A stretch of 38,669 nt of DNA from Deltaproteobacteria bacterium (GCA_024280265.1 JAJRQL010000198.1:1-38669); one strand, 5' to 3'; shown: positions 1 to 11,020, numbered from the stretch's first letter. Made by a program: numbers and translations. The notes: generated by a model from the letters alone, not told the origin.

Positions 1-1295
1 AGATTATTGGCACGTCTAAGTGACTTTAGGCTCACCCGATGATTGCGGGCTATCTTGCCGGCTGTATCTCCTGCCCGCACCCTGTAGAATCTGGTGGGTT
101 TTTGTCTGCTGTGGTAGAGGCTCTTCGGGATAGCGCTCAAGAGGGTTTTCTGTTTGTTATAATGGGGTATTTTAAGAGTATAGCCTTTAGGGATATATTT
201 TTTGTCGTCGAGTACCGGTCGTCTGAGAGCAGGGTTGAATTTTTTGAGCGTATCTTTGGAAATATTGAGGTGCCTGCAAAGATCACTGGCAGCAATGTAT
301 GCGGGAAGGGTCATGCGCAGCGTATTCGGTGGTTTATCAAGGGGCAGGGACGGGTTCTTTTCGAGTTTTTTGGCGACCGTCATAGCTGCAAGAAATTCAG
401 AGTAAAAGTTGCGGGAGGCAAATTTAAAATAGCCCTGTTTGTAACTGGCGAATATTTTATCATAACTCAGGTGCGCATTTTTGGCCCGTAACATGCCGGA
501 TGGTCCATAATTATATGCTGTGATGGCCAAGGGCCAGCTACCCAGAAGTTTGTAGTTGGCCTTTAAGAACCTGGCTGCTGCCTTACTTGCCAGTATGGGG
601 TCCTGTCTTTCGTCAACTTCGTAGTTAATCGTGAGATACTGTTTTCCGGTGGACCGAGTAAACTGCCATATTCCGGATGCCCCAAATTTTGAATAGGCTT
701 TTATATTAAAAGAAGATTCTACATGGGGGAGGTAGGCCAGGTCCTGAGGGAGACCATGGCTTTTGAAAATTTTTCGAATAGTAGTTATGTAAGCGCCGGA
801 CCTGATCACCCCTTCAATAAAACGGTCTTTCTGGCCGATCTGAATCCGAACTGAATCTGCGGCTTGTTTGAGTCGTTTCCGGCTGCTTTTACCAAAGAGG
901 GCAGCAACTCTTTTCTCGTCTTTGGTTTTGGGTTGAATTCCCTTTGCGAGCTGATCTAAAATTCTTGAGTATTTGTTTTTGATCCCCTTTAAAATCGGTC
1001 TGTTAATCCTTGAGGAACCCGGGAGTCGATGGTTGAATATGGGAATTACTTCATACACAATTCCTAGATCATCTGAATCGTGGACAACACCCTGGCTGGT
1101 AGAATATCGGCTGTATATATTTTCCCAGAACCGAACATTCTTTTCAATTACGGGATAACGGGGAAAGTCTGCCGATGCACTAACCGGTTTGCAGCATAGA
1201 ATGAGCAGAAAGCAGCTACAGAACAGCAGGAACCATGTGGTAGCAATAATGCCGGTATCCCCAGAGGTGAGTCCGGGGGCAAAGGTTCCTTGCAT
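1..1295 (-). CDS. Lytic transglycosylase (MltD/Slt-like) with C-terminal LysM motif, partial, runs off the left edge
   Basis: Manual minus-strand translation from ATG at 1295: MQGTFAPGLTSG...SGAYITTIRKIFKSHGLPQDLAYLPHVESSFNIKAYSKFGASGIWQFTRSTGKQYLTINYEVDERQDPILASKAAARFLKANYKLLGSWPLAITAYNYGPSGM... then RFYRVRAGDTAGKIARNHRVSLKSLRRANN (LysM-like). Open to position 1, so absent from the ORF track. Confidence 0.9.
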   Translation of the reverse strand, partial: MQGTFAPGLTSGDTGIIATTWFLLFCSCFLLILCCKPVSASADFPRYPVIEKNVRFWENIYSRYSTSQGVVHDSDDLGIVYEVIPIFNHRLPGSSRINRPILKGIKNKYSRILDQLAKGIQPKTKDEKRVAALFGKSSRKRLKQAADSVRIQIGQKDRFIEGVIRSGAYITTIRKIFKSHGLPQDLAYLPHVESSFNIKAYSKFGASGIWQFTRSTGKQYLTINYEVDERQDPILASKAAARFLKANYKLLGSWPLAITAYNYGPSGMLRAKNAHLSYDKIFASYKQGYFKFASRNFYSEFLAAMTVAKKLEKNPSLPLDKPPNTLRMTLPAYIAASDLCRHLNISKDTLKKFNPALRRPVLDDKKYIPKGYTLKIPHYNKQKTLLSAIPKSLYHSRQKPTRFYRVRAGDTAGKIARNHRVSLKSLRRANN

Positions 1296-1417
1296 TATGA
1301 CGGCTTGTTTCTTATATAACATAAGGGAATAAAAGGAAATTAGTGACGCCATAACAGTAAACAGGAATGAGAAACATTTGTATCATCCTCCCACTATTAA
1401 ATCATAAGGAGTAGTTG

Positions 1418-1903
1418 ATGTATAGACCTATCTTGGCGACCCTTGGTTTTATCCTTTCCGAAGACGAACGGCAGGTACTTCTTGTCCACAGAAATAAGAG
1501 GTCTGAGGATGCGCATCTCGGTAAATATAACGGTCTTGGCGGAAAAATGGAAGCTGAAGAAGATGCTTTGGCGTGCCTGAAACGGGAAGTGAAAGAAGAG
1601 GCTGGAATTGATTGCCTTGAAACTGAGCTTCGGGGTACTGTAAACTGGCCTGGATTTGGTCCCGACGGGGAGGATTGGTTTGGGTTTATTTTCTTAGTGA
1701 AGAGTTACCGGGGTGCAGTTGCAACAGAAAATGAAGAAGGGGATTTGTACTGGAAACAGATAGCTGAGCTTTCTGAGTTGCCGATGTGGGAAGGGGATAA
1801 ATATTTTATGCCATTGGTCTTTGATGGGGATCCTAGACCTTTTCATGGTCATATGCCTTATAAAGATGGTTCGCCATTGGGGTGGAATTTTTTAAGGGGT
1901 TAG
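1418..1903 (+). CDS. NUDIX hydrolase (MutT / 8-oxo-dGTP diphosphatase-like)
   Basis: NUDIX box GGKMEAEEDALACLKREVKEEAGI; AAGGAG RBS just upstream of ATG 1418. Confidence 0.9.
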   Translation: MYRPILATLGFILSEDERQVLLVHRNKRSEDAHLGKYNGLGGKMEAEEDALACLKREVKEEAGIDCLETELRGTVNWPGFGPDGEDWFGFIFLVKSYRGAVATENEEGDLYWKQIAELSELPMWEGDKYFMPLVFDGDPRPFHGHMPYKDGSPLGWNFLRG

Positions 1904-2063
1904 GCAACAATCATTGTGATTGTGCAAAGAACAACAACCCGGAGCCCTTGTTCTTTTCCGGGCCCACCATACTTGCAATAAAAGTAATCAAGGGTATAGT
2001 TAGTTACTATTACCGGTCAAATTGTATCGTTTTGTTTTTTTTATTTATATTGGAGTGATTGTT

Positions 2064-2393
2064 ATGACAGAAGAAAATGAGCTTGTGCGGCTTGAAAAAT
2101 TTGTTTCCACGTTGCTTGAAAAATTTAATGATTTACAGGCTGAGAATAAGGAAATTACAGAGCGTTTATTGAGACGGGAAGCAACAATTGAAACCCTGGA
2201 GGATGACCTTGCTGTGCTGAAGAATGAACGTGGCGATATTTCATCACGGGTGAGCAGTCTTATCGGGAAAATTGAAGAATGGGAGTCAGCAGCCGGTATT
2301 TCCATGGAAGAGAGTGGAGAGGATGAAAAACCTTCTTCAGACTCAGGAGTGCAGGGCAGTCTTTTCTCGGTGGAATCTCAAGGGACCCAGTAG
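2064..2393 (+). CDS. zapB: Small coiled-coil protein, ZapB-like cell division factor
   Basis: Heptad-rich coiled coil MTEENELVRLEKFVSTLLEKFNDLQAENKEITERLL..., directly upstream of zapA; ATG 2064 preferred over the upstream alternative start. Confidence 0.6.
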   Translation: MTEENELVRLEKFVSTLLEKFNDLQAENKEITERLLRREATIETLEDDLAVLKNERGDISSRVSSLIGKIEEWESAAGISMEESGEDEKPSSDSGVQGSLFSVESQGTQ

Positions 2394-2453
2394 CTTGAAT
2401 AGTAAACTCGCAAAGCCTTCACGGGTTCAGTATATCTTAGCTGAGAGGTAGGT

Positions 2454-2768
2454 TTGTTGGAACGACTGGTCCGGTTTGAACTTATTGGGCACGAATTTGC
2501 TTTTTATACTGGTGCGCCTGAAGAAGAGGTGGATGAAATCATCAAAATGGTGACGGATTTTGTTCGTGAAAACAGTTCATCTACTGCGGTAGGAAGTATT
2601 CCAGTCGGAAAGGTGGCGGTGCTTGCAAGTTTAAACATTGCATCTCAGTATGTTGAGTTAAAACGGGATTTCAATGCCTATAAGCAGGAGACGGAAAGGA
2701 GACTTGCCCGTCTCGGTAAACAGATAGACGAACAGCTTGCAGGAGAAAAGCCACCCGTTGGAAGATAA
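2454..2768 (+). CDS. zapA: Cell division protein ZapA
   Basis: LVRFELIGHEFAFYTGAPEEEVDEIIKMVTDFVRE...VAVLASLNIASQYVELKRDF is ZapA-like; TTG start. Confidence 0.8.
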   Translation: MLERLVRFELIGHEFAFYTGAPEEEVDEIIKMVTDFVRENSSSTAVGSIPVGKVAVLASLNIASQYVELKRDFNAYKQETERRLARLGKQIDEQLAGEKPPVGR

Positions 2769-2822
2769 GCTATATTTTTTTTGAATTTTTTGCTATACTG
2801 TTTGCAATAAGAATAGTTTACA

Positions 2823-2995
2823 GTTTTCCCTGGCCTGTTGGTGATTGCCAGTGTTGTTGAGCCAACTCTCTTAAAAAGGGTAACTCCGCTGTCTCAGGAA
2901 GGAAAATCGCTTGCGAATTCCCCGATTGAGTTATGAGTCTGCCCACCTATATCATAGGTTTAACGTTCCTGGTGACACGGCAGGGTGGGGAATTT
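2823..2995 (+). ncRNA. ssrS: Probable 6S RNA
   Basis: Lies between zapA and rny; 5' TTTTCCCTGGCCTGT can pair with 3' ACGGCAGGGTGGGGAA; TTGAGCCAACTC on the 5' side; long non-coding gap. Boundaries approximate. Confidence 0.55.
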
Positions 2996-3489
2996 TACTT
3001 TATCAGGAAGATCATGGTTTTGTTGATTTATCCTGTTTGCATATTCCGGGAAACATCTGCACTCTCTGTAGATTTTCCTGGGAATTACCGGCAGAATTGA
3101 CTGTGGTGGGATCAAAGAGTTTCAGGAAGGAAAGCGAAAAGAGGAAGGAAAAGTCTGTTTATACCTGCTGTCGAGCGGTTCTCTCTGTGGGGATCGATTT
3201 AACATATAGAGTGATTGGTTCGTGTTTGTTTATGTATGTATGGAAGGTGTGTTTTGTTCGTATAGCAGATTCAAAATAACAGAATAACATGCTGGTGGCA
3301 GTGGTCTGACATTGGTTTGTTATGCTGTTGCAGTTTTGGTTCGCGATGTGGGGATCTTTCAGGAATCATAATGGTTCCATGGGAGGTTGTTGCAGTCTCA
3401 TTCGTCTCGTTTCTGTCTTTCCCCTTTATCGAGGGTTCTCCTTTCTTGTTCCTGTCCCTGGTTGATTGTGCTGTTATGGGGGAGTTTTT

Positions 3490-5049
3490 GTGGATGTTCA
3501 TTTAATTATCTATCTTGTTGTAGGTCTGATTGCGGGCATTGTTGTTGGAGTCTTCCTGCGAAGGCGCCTTGTGGAGAGTCATCAGGCAAATATTGACTCT
3601 CAGGGGAAGCAGATTATCGAGACAGCCATTTCTCAGGCTGAACAGATTAAAAAAGAATCTTTGCTCAAAAGTAAGGAAGCTGCCTATAGACAGAAACAGA
3701 TGGCCCAGGAGGAGATCCGTAAGGAAAAACAGGATCTGAAGGAAGAACTTCTTCGTCTTGGACAGAAAAAAGGCCAGTTGCGCCAGGAATGGGCTGCCTT
3801 GGACAAGCGCCAGGGAGAGCTTGAAAAACATTCCGCTCGTCTCAAGAAACAGGAAAAAGACCTGGTAGAAAAAAACAGAGAGGTGGAGCTTCTCATTGGT
3901 AAAAAAAGATACGAGCTTGAAAAACTCTCGGGTATCAGCCAGCAGGAGGCAAAAAAAATGCTCATGGAGTCTCTTGAAAGTGAGGCTCGCATGGATGCTG
4001 ATAAACGCCTTGCCCGCATTGAAAATGAGATGAAGATGCAGGCAGACCGGAAAGGTAAGAATATTCTGGCTCTGGCAATTTCAAGATATGCCGGGGATTA
4101 TGTGGCAGAGAAAACCGTGTCCATGGTGCCTCTTCCAAATGATGAGATGAAGGGAAGGATTATTGGTCGGGAAGGACGAAATATCCGTGCCATTGAGGCT
4201 GCGACGGGTATCGATATCATAATAGATGACACCCCGGAGGCAGTAATATTATCAGGCTTTAATCCCGTGCGTCGGGAGGTTGCCCGTCTTGCCCTGCTTC
4301 AGTTGATAAATGATGGCCGTATTCACCCTGCACGAATCGAAGAAGTTGTGGAGAAGGTGACTAAAGAGCTTGAAGTTGTTATGCGTGAGGCTGGTGAACA
4401 GGCGACCTTTGATGTCGGCTCACACGGGGTACATGTGGAACTCATCAATATTCTTGGTCGGCTCAAGTACCGAACCAGTTATGGTCAGAATGTACTACAG
4501 CATTCTCTTGAGGTGGCCTTTCTCTGTGGTATTATGGCTGCTGAACTTGGAATTGATGTGAAAATGGCTAAACGTGCCGGTCTGCTTCATGACATCGGTA
4601 AGGCTGTTGATCATGAGGTTGAAGGATCCCATGCAGTTATCGGCCGAGATCTTGCCAAGAAATATGGAGAACCTGAAGAGGTTGTTTATGCTATAGGGGC
4701 TCACCATGAAGATCAGCCACCACAGTCTGTTCTTGACATTTTGGTCCAGTCTGCTGATGCCTTGTCGGGGGCACGCCCTGGTGCCAGAAAGGAGATGCTT
4801 CAATCATATGTGAAGCGACTGGAGGATCTGGAGGCAATAGCGGGAGCTTTTGACGGTGTTGAGAAATCCTATGCCATTCAGGCTGGTCGTGATCTGCGAA
4901 TTATGGTGGATTCTAAGAAGGTGAAAGATGGTGCAGCCACTCTGCTCAGTCAGGATATCGCGAAATCAATAGAAGAAAAACTAACCTATCCTGGCCAGAT
5001 TCGGGTGACCGTGATCAGGGAAACCCGCGCAGTTCAGTACGCGAAGTAG
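3490..5049 (+). CDS. rny: Ribonuclease Y
   Basis: N-terminal TM segment, coiled coil, KH domain ([45 protein letters not shown]), HD domain ([16 protein letters not shown]). GTG 3490 with GGGGGAG RBS is preferred over 3466. Confidence 0.93.
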   Translation: MDVHLIIYLVVGLIAGIVVGVFLRRRLVESHQANIDSQGKQIIETAISQAEQIKKESLLKSKEAAYRQKQMAQEEIRKEKQDLKEELLRLGQKKGQLRQEWAALDKRQGELEKHSARLKKQEKDLVEKNREVELLIGKKRYELEKLSGISQQEAKKMLMESLESEARMDADKRLARIENEMKMQADRKGKNILALAISRYAGDYVAEKTVSMVPLPNDEMKGRIIGREGRNIRAIEAATGIDIIIDDTPEAVILSGFNPVRREVARLALLQLINDGRIHPARIEEVVEKVTKELEVVMREAGEQATFDVGSHGVHVELINILGRLKYRTSYGQNVLQHSLEVAFLCGIMAAELGIDVKMAKRAGLLHDIGKAVDHEVEGSHAVIGRDLAKKYGEPEEVVYAIGAHHEDQPPQSVLDILVQSADALSGARPGARKEMLQSYVKRLEDLEAIAGAFDGVEKSYAIQAGRDLRIMVDSKKVKDGAATLLSQDIAKSIEEKLTYPGQIRVTVIRETRAVQYAK

Positions 5050-5145
5050 CGTGTCGGGTTACCTGCCAGTGCAATGCTTCGACACTCAACATTGTTGGTT
5101 ACATACTAAAACAAATAAATAAAAAATACAGAATTACTACGTACA

Positions 5146-6357
5146 ATGGCAACTATTGAAGAACAGATGACCCTGCTTGAAAGAGGGGTTGTTGACTGTA
5201 TCGGGCATGATGAACTGCTCAAAAAGCTTAAGAAATCAGAACAGAGCGGAGTTCCCTTACGGATAAAGGCTGGTTGTGACCCAACAGCACCTGATCTCCA
5301 CCTTGGGCATACCGTGCTACTGCAGAAGCTGAAACATTTTCAGGATCTTGGGCATGATATTTACTTTTTGATTGGTGATTTTACAGGGATGATTGGGGAT
5401 CCAACGGGTAAGTCAGAGACTCGGAAGGCTCTTACACGGGAAGATGTTGCTGCAAATGCTGAAAGTTATAAGGAGCAGGTTTTTAAGATCCTTGATCCTG
5501 AAAAGACAAAAGTTGTGTTTAACTCAGAATGGCTCTCTAAGTTAGACTCTTTTGATATGATTCGCCTTGCATCAGAACTAACCGTTGCCAGAATGCTTGA
5601 GCGTGAAGATTTTAAGGTCAGGTTTCGTGATGGGAACCCCATCTCTATTCATGAGTTTATGTATCCCCTTATTCAGGGCTATGATTCAGTTGCTCTTGAA
5701 GCGGATATTGAACTTGGTGGTACAGATCAGCTTTTCAATTTGCTCATGGGGAGAGATATTCAGCGTTCTCGGGGGCAGGAGTCCCAGGTTGTATTGACCA
5801 TGCCGTTGCTGGAAGGACTTGACGGGGTGAACAAGATGAGTAAGTCCCTTGGCAATTATATTGGGGTTTCGGAACCTGCCAATGATATCTATGGCAAGGT
5901 ACTTTCCGCCTCAGATGAACTCATGTTTCGTTATTACGAACTTTTGAGTGATCTGAGCAGTGAAGAGATTGCTGTTTTAAAGGTTGATATGAAGTCAGGG
6001 GTACGCCATCCCAAAGATATCAAGCAGCAGTTGGCTCGTGAACTCACTTCTCGTTTTCACTCGGATGAAGCCGCCCTTCAGGCAGAGGAAAATTTTGAAA
6101 AGGTTTTCCGGAAGGGTGGGCTGCCCGACGATATTGCCGAGAAGAAAATTCATTCTGATGAGGACATCTGGCTGCCCCAACTCCTTGTTGATCTGGGGAT
6201 GGTCAAGTCCACTTCTGATGGTCGCCGTATGATTAAGCAGAATGCTGTTTCCCTTGATGGTGTAAAAGTGACGGAGATGAAAACGAATGTGTCTCCTCAG
6301 GGGGAGTTGCTGGTGAAGGTTGGAAAAAGACGCTTTTGCAAAGTTGTTTTTGAGTAA
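5146..6357 (+). CDS. tyrS: Tyrosyl-tRNA synthetase
   Basis: [33 protein letters not shown]-terminal S4-like domain. Confidence 0.95.
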   Translation: MATIEEQMTLLERGVVDCIGHDELLKKLKKSEQSGVPLRIKAGCDPTAPDLHLGHTVLLQKLKHFQDLGHDIYFLIGDFTGMIGDPTGKSETRKALTREDVAANAESYKEQVFKILDPEKTKVVFNSEWLSKLDSFDMIRLASELTVARMLEREDFKVRFRDGNPISIHEFMYPLIQGYDSVALEADIELGGTDQLFNLLMGRDIQRSRGQESQVVLTMPLLEGLDGVNKMSKSLGNYIGVSEPANDIYGKVLSASDELMFRYYELLSDLSSEEIAVLKVDMKSGVRHPKDIKQQLARELTSRFHSDEAALQAEENFEKVFRKGGLPDDIAEKKIHSDEDIWLPQLLVDLGMVKSTSDGRRMIKQNAVSLDGVKVTEMKTNVSPQGELLVKVGKRRFCKVVFE

Positions 6358-6384
6358 AAATCATCCGAAAAAGCATAAAAAAAA

Positions 6385-6423
6385 GGGCCTGTCGGATAAC
6401 TATCCGACAGGCCCTTTTTTTTT
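6385..6423. terminator. Intrinsic terminator, likely bidirectional, between tyrS and the Fur-family gene
   Basis: Perfect 14-bp stem gggcctgtcggata-ac-tatccgacaggccc, A-tract before and T-tract after. Confidence 0.9.
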
Positions 6424-6465
6424 ATGGATGGATTAACTCAGGGTTAATCTGAGCTGTGGGATAGA

Positions 6466-6882
6466 TCAGTTAACCAGGGTCTCTTCCGAGGTGCTGCTGC
6501 ACTCGCTGCAGATTCCTGAAAACTCGATGTGGTGGCCGATAACCTCATAGTGGCTGATTTCGGCAGCAGTCTTGTTGATATCTTCCATCACCGGGACTTC
6601 AATATCATCCACCTTGCCACAACTGAGGCATCGGATGTGGTAATGGGGGGCAACAGTGGCATCAAAACGTTTCTGGGTTCCCCCGACTTCAAGTTTAAGG
6701 ATGATTCCGGTTTCAGCCATAAGTTCAAGGTTTCTGTAAACAGTGCCTAAGCCGATGCGGGGAAGGCGTTTTCTTACCATGTCATAGACTTCGTTGGCGG
6801 TAGGATGGGAAGTCACCTTCCCGAGTTCTTCTAGAATTATTTGACGTTGAGTGGTCAAACGCATTTGTGGAGTAAGTTGCAT
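6466..6882 (-). CDS. Fur family transcriptional regulator (PerR-like)
   Basis: LTTQRQIILEELGKVTSHPTANEVYDMVRKRLPRIGLGTVYRNLELMAETGII; HYHIRCLSCGKV and CSEC zinc motifs. Confidence 0.88.
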   Translation of the reverse strand: MQLTPQMRLTTQRQIILEELGKVTSHPTANEVYDMVRKRLPRIGLGTVYRNLELMAETGIILKLEVGGTQKRFDATVAPHYHIRCLSCGKVDDIEVPVMEDINKTAAEISHYEVIGHHIEFSGICSECSSTSEETLVN

Positions 6883-7032
6883 TGGAATCCTCTTGGAGTG
6901 AGTAGTAACTATTCTTGACCTAGCAATTTAGACCAAATTTCTGAATTATAAAAGGAAAAAATGAAAAAAAGTACTCGTTAGAAGAATAAATAAAATTGAC
7001 TTAGATCAAGAGGGCAGGAAAGCCGGGTCTTT

Positions 7033-8313
7033 TTAGCGGATTGCGGGATTGTAGTAACCAAATTGTAATTGAGGGAAGGTTTCTTTTATTTTGCTGAGCC
7101 ACTGTCTCATGCCCAATGATATGACAGGTCCTTTTGAGTTTATAGTTTGCAGGTACCATTCTGGGTCCATGTTCAAATTTCGTAATTGGATGCGATCCGG
7201 CTGATAGATACTGAGCAGAGAACAGAGAGCATCAAATTCTTTTACCGAATCAGTAAACCCGGGTTGGATGAAATAGTTGAGTGAGACAAAACCTCCTTCT
7301 CCTTTCATTATTCTGATAGATTCCAGGACGTCTGATAAGGTGAAATTCTGGGGCCGATAGTATTTCTGATGGTGAAATTCCTGCGCCGAATTGAGGGAAA
7401 CACGCAAACTGTCCAGTCCGGCATCCACAAGACGTTTTATGGCAAGAGGGAGGCTGGCGTTTGAGTTCAGGTTGATGGTGCCTCTGTCAGTTTCTTTGCG
7501 AATGGCAATGATTGCTTTTTCAATGGTGTCTGCCTGTAACAGCGGCTCTCCTTCACAGCCCTGTCCAAAACTGACAATAGCATCTTTGGCTTTTTGCAGA
7601 TGTGGAATGGCAACTTCACCTATCTCTGTGGCCGTGGGGACAAACTGAATTCTGTCCTGTGTGGCCGAGCACTTGCCGGATGCCTGAAGAGAAATGCAGC
7701 CGATACATTTAGCGTTGCATGTCGGTGATGTTGGCAGTGGTGCTTCCCAGCGACCAAGAAAGTAGTTTTTCGCCGCAGGGCAACCGTAGGTAAGGCAACA
7801 TTTTCCAAGGTGTTGTATCAGTCTGTTGTCAGGATTGCTGCGGAGTATTTTTGCAGTTTTGGTGTTGATTTCATTTTGGTTGAACTGGCTGCAGTCCTGC
7901 CGGATATCCTTGTCGCTGCGAAAGGCAGTGGTCCAGAACTGACCATCATACCAGCCGACTGCGGTGTATGCAAAGAGTGGCAGTTTTGGCGCATCTTTTC
8001 CTGTTTGGTAGGCACTGTTCAGAATAGCCGTATGGGCAGGAGACATGAAGACAGCCACCGCCTGGATTATTCCTCCGGAATACGGGTCTTCTTCAAGAAG
8101 CAGGGGCTCATCTGTCTGGGGGTGGAAACCGACAGGTAACCTGTCGGGCAAGACAAAAAGCTCGCTGCCTTCAGGAAGTGGGATAAAGTCATCTGTTACT
8201 GGGAGCTTGAAGTCACCACAACTCATTCCTGCAGCGTGCAGATCAGGAAAGTCAGTTATGTTGCCGCGGGCATCTGCAAAAACAAGGGACGGCTGGCCGG
8301 AAGGATGAATCAC
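7033..8313 (-). CDS. Radical SAM protein
   Basis: CNAKCIGCIS (CxxxCxxC), FGQGCEGEPLLQ, NLNSNASLPLAIKRLVDAGLDSLRVSLNS. Confidence 0.85.
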   Translation of the reverse strand: MIHPSGQPSLVFADARGNITDFPDLHAAGMSCGDFKLPVTDDFIPLPEGSELFVLPDRLPVGFHPQTDEPLLLEEDPYSGGIIQAVAVFMSPAHTAILNSAYQTGKDAPKLPLFAYTAVGWYDGQFWTTAFRSDKDIRQDCSQFNQNEINTKTAKILRSNPDNRLIQHLGKCCLTYGCPAAKNYFLGRWEAPLPTSPTCNAKCIGCISLQASGKCSATQDRIQFVPTATEIGEVAIPHLQKAKDAIVSFGQGCEGEPLLQADTIEKAIIAIRKETDRGTINLNSNASLPLAIKRLVDAGLDSLRVSLNSAQEFHHQKYYRPQNFTLSDVLESIRIMKGEGGFVSLNYFIQPGFTDSVKEFDALCSLLSIYQPDRIQLRNLNMDPEWYLQTINSKGPVISLGMRQWLSKIKETFPQLQFGYYNPAIR

Positions 8314-8738
8314 TGCTGCGGTCGAAGAATTTTAAAAATCGAGTCAATGGCACGGTAAATATCAATATCATCACCGAAGACGTCTTCCACTGCCGGGTTG
8401 TCAATCAGATCTTCTATGACATATCCGGTGAGGTAGAGGCTGAGGATATTTGGGTCAGGAATCAGGGTCCTGATAGGAGCAACTTTCAGCTGAATATCAA
8501 AATCCTCCATGGTGGGGAGCTGCCTGAGTTGCTCAATGAAAGCATCTCGCACGGCCTGGACAGAAGTGATCTCAAGAACCTCACGATCGATGAGTCGCTG
8601 GGTCACCCGTGTGGCGAATTCGTCCGCATTATCACGAGCCTTGTTGAGGATAAATCTTCGTTCTCGTTCGCGTTTTCTATCAATGGCACGGATAGTCTTA
8701 TCTGTGGTATTGGTTGCACTTATATGGGCTTTGGCCAT
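8310..8738 (-). CDS. Conserved hypothetical protein translationally coupled to the radical SAM gene
   Basis: 142-aa ORF overlapping the downstream radical SAM start by 4 nt; good RBS (ggagaac) before the start. Confidence 0.7.
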   Translation of the reverse strand: MAKAHISATNTTDKTIRAIDRKRERERRFILNKARDNADEFATRVTQRLIDREVLEITSVQAVRDAFIEQLRQLPTMEDFDIQLKVAPIRTLIPDPNILSLYLTGYVIEDLIDNPAVEDVFGDDIDIYRAIDSIFKILRPQQ

Positions 8739-8818
8739 GTTGTTCTCCTGTGGAGGAAGCTGTAAATTAGAATTTTCTAAAATTTACAGTATAACCACGA
8801 ATCTTCCAATGAAAATCT

Positions 8819-11020
8819 CTACTCGTTACTATTATAAAGTTTGGCAAAAGCATCCATTCTGCTCTGTAGTGATGAAGGAAGGTTGAGCTGGTATTTTTGA
8901 AGATACTCAGCTGCCATTCTGTGGGTATTGAAAATCGGAATGTTAAGGCTCATGTTCATGATTGCCTTGTCTATAAACCGTGACTTGTTGGAATCTTCAT
9001 AGAATTCTTCAAGTACACACGGCAGTATCTCATAAAAAGAAGCTGAGTCTTCTGTGTAGAATAGAGCCTCTGGTGATTCAGAGAGATCTGCCTCGTCAAT
9101 AGGTCCTTCGTAGCCGAATTTCCAACCGGTGAGGCCATCGTGATATCCCTCAACCCACCAGCCATCCATGATAGACAGATTTGGAACACCGTTCAGTGCA
9201 GCCTTCATACCGCTGGTGCCAGAGGCTTCAAGGGGGCGTTTGGGGTTGTTCAGCCAGGTATGGACACCCGCAACCATCATTTTGGCGATCTTCATGTCAT
9301 AGTTTGGAATAAAAATCAGGTTTACCAGACCGTTGCTCTTGGTGTGGATCTCGTTCTGATAATCAAGTATCAGTTTAATGATTGATTTTCCAGGTTCATC
9401 AGCAGGATGGGCCTTGCCGGAAAAGAGGAAGTTGATGGGCCAGTTATTATCAACGGCAATGGCGCAGAGGGTATCAATGTTGTCGAAGATGAGATCTGCT
9501 CGCTTATACGTTGAAAAACGTCTGGCAAACCCTACTGTAAAGACTGCGGGATCAAGCTTTGTGTCGATGTCAATGATGTTTGAGTAGTGGTTTGGAGGAT
9601 CTATCCAGGTAGATATCATCTGGTTGCGGTGCCGCAGGAGCATTGAGTTGACAAATGAGTAGAGACGTGAGGAGTCCTCTTCCCAGGCGCGAAGCAGGTA
9701 CGTTCTGAACCGCTTGTTATCTTTTAGAACTGCGGTGTTTTTGAGTACCCCCGGGTTGCTTCTCCAATCGGTAAGCTCAGGAAAGTTGTCAAAGAGCTCA
9801 GCTCTGGCATCACTTATCCAGGTTAGGTGATGGACACCATTGGTTATGGCGGTGATCTTGTCTGCAAAATCGGGAAACTGCTTGTGGGTGACATCCCTGT
9901 GCAGTCTACTGACACTATTTGCAGTACGGTTTACCCGCATGGCAAGGGTGGTAAAATTGTATGAATGTGGTGCTTCTGCGTCATGGGCCAGCAGTTCAAG
10001 GATGTGTCTGCATGATTTGTGGCTGATTCCGGCGTATACAGACTTGTTGAAGCGGTCGTGGCCAGCTTTAACCGGAGTGTGAATGGTGTACACAAGGTTC
10101 TTTGCCACCTTGTCTGCAGCATCAATGATCTGTTCATCAGTTGCCCGAGATAAATCTGTATGCTTGAGGCTGGCCATGAGTTCTTCAGCAATGAGCTGTA
10201 GCGCAACCACAACTCCATGCTGTTCATTGAGATGTAGAGTTGAAGATGTGATTCCCATGGCCTGCATCACCGGTAAAATCCCAGTACCCAGCATTCTGCG
10301 TTGTGTGGCTTTGATGATGGATGACTCGGAGTTGTAGAGTTGTCCCGCGGCATCTCTTATGGGGGCAGGATTGCCATCGAGAGAAAAGTCGAGCAGAAGC
10401 TCGGGTATAAAATAATCAAGGGTGGGGTTTACCTCCATTTTCATCCAGACCTGGGCTGAGACGAAGGTTTCCTGGTCATATTCATTGAAAAAAGGTATCT
10501 GGATCTGAAGCGGCTCGCCGGGGGTGTTCGGGTCTTGCATGAGGTAAAGGCCTGGGGTATCTTCGGGGCGCCATTCCACAGACTGGGATATCTGGCCAAG
10601 TTTTGAATCCACTATCTGAGAAAAGTATCCATGGCGGTAGAGCAGACTTACTGCCACAACGGGTATTTTGCAATCGGCAAAACTTTTCAGGGTATCCCCT
10701 GCAAGAACCCCGAGCCCTCCTCCGTAGCAGGGGATTTTTTCCGGACCATGAAAGAGCTTTTTGACAAACTGCTTCAACTGCAAGTCCATACTGTCAGTTT
10801 TCTCAAGGTCCATGAGCTTGTCCTTTACGGGGTGAAAGACATCGGGGTCTGCACCGATTTCCATGGAAATATAGACAACGGAATTTGCATCTGAGGCTGT
10901 GAGTTTCTGCCAGACTTCATCAAATATTTTCTGGGAGACACCAAAAAAAGTACCAAACTTGTTTGTGGCAACAAGGTTGTGGAGGTTCAGGTTTTTGTTG
11001 TTGTAGTTGCTTGTATGCAT
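8819..11020 (-). CDS. glgP: Alpha-glucan (glycogen) phosphorylase, GT35
   Basis: GGGLGVLAGDTLKSFADCKIPVVAVSLLYRHGYFSQ, HLNEQHGVV, GFARRFSTYKRADL, EASGTSGMKAALNGVPNLSIMDGWWVEGY. Confidence 0.93.
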   Translation of the reverse strand: MHTSNYNNKNLNLHNLVATNKFGTFFGVSQKIFDEVWQKLTASDANSVVYISMEIGADPDVFHPVKDKLMDLEKTDSMDLQLKQFVKKLFHGPEKIPCYGGGLGVLAGDTLKSFADCKIPVVAVSLLYRHGYFSQIVDSKLGQISQSVEWRPEDTPGLYLMQDPNTPGEPLQIQIPFFNEYDQETFVSAQVWMKMEVNPTLDYFIPELLLDFSLDGNPAPIRDAAGQLYNSESSIIKATQRRMLGTGILPVMQAMGITSSTLHLNEQHGVVVALQLIAEELMASLKHTDLSRATDEQIIDAADKVAKNLVYTIHTPVKAGHDRFNKSVYAGISHKSCRHILELLAHDAEAPHSYNFTTLAMRVNRTANSVSRLHRDVTHKQFPDFADKITAITNGVHHLTWISDARAELFDNFPELTDWRSNPGVLKNTAVLKDNKRFRTYLLRAWEEDSSRLYSFVNSMLLRHRNQMISTWIDPPNHYSNIIDIDTKLDPAVFTVGFARRFSTYKRADLIFDNIDTLCAIAVDNNWPINFLFSGKAHPADEPGKSIIKLILDYQNEIHTKSNGLVNLIFIPNYDMKIAKMMVAGVHTWLNNPKRPLEASGTSGMKAALNGVPNLSIMDGWWVEGYHDGLTGWKFGYEGPIDEADLSESPEALFYTEDSASFYEILPCVLEEFYEDSNKSRFIDKAIMNMSLNIPIFNTHRMAAEYLQKYQLNLPSSLQSRMDAFAKLYNSNE

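Noticed and set aside
39-491. Plus-strand 150-aa ORF and nested 202..405
   Set aside because: Antisense to the clearly homologous lytic transglycosylase; no recognisable domain
2911-3279. 122-aa plus-strand ORF after zapA
   Set aside because: Overlaps the predicted 6S RNA, no domain, atypical composition
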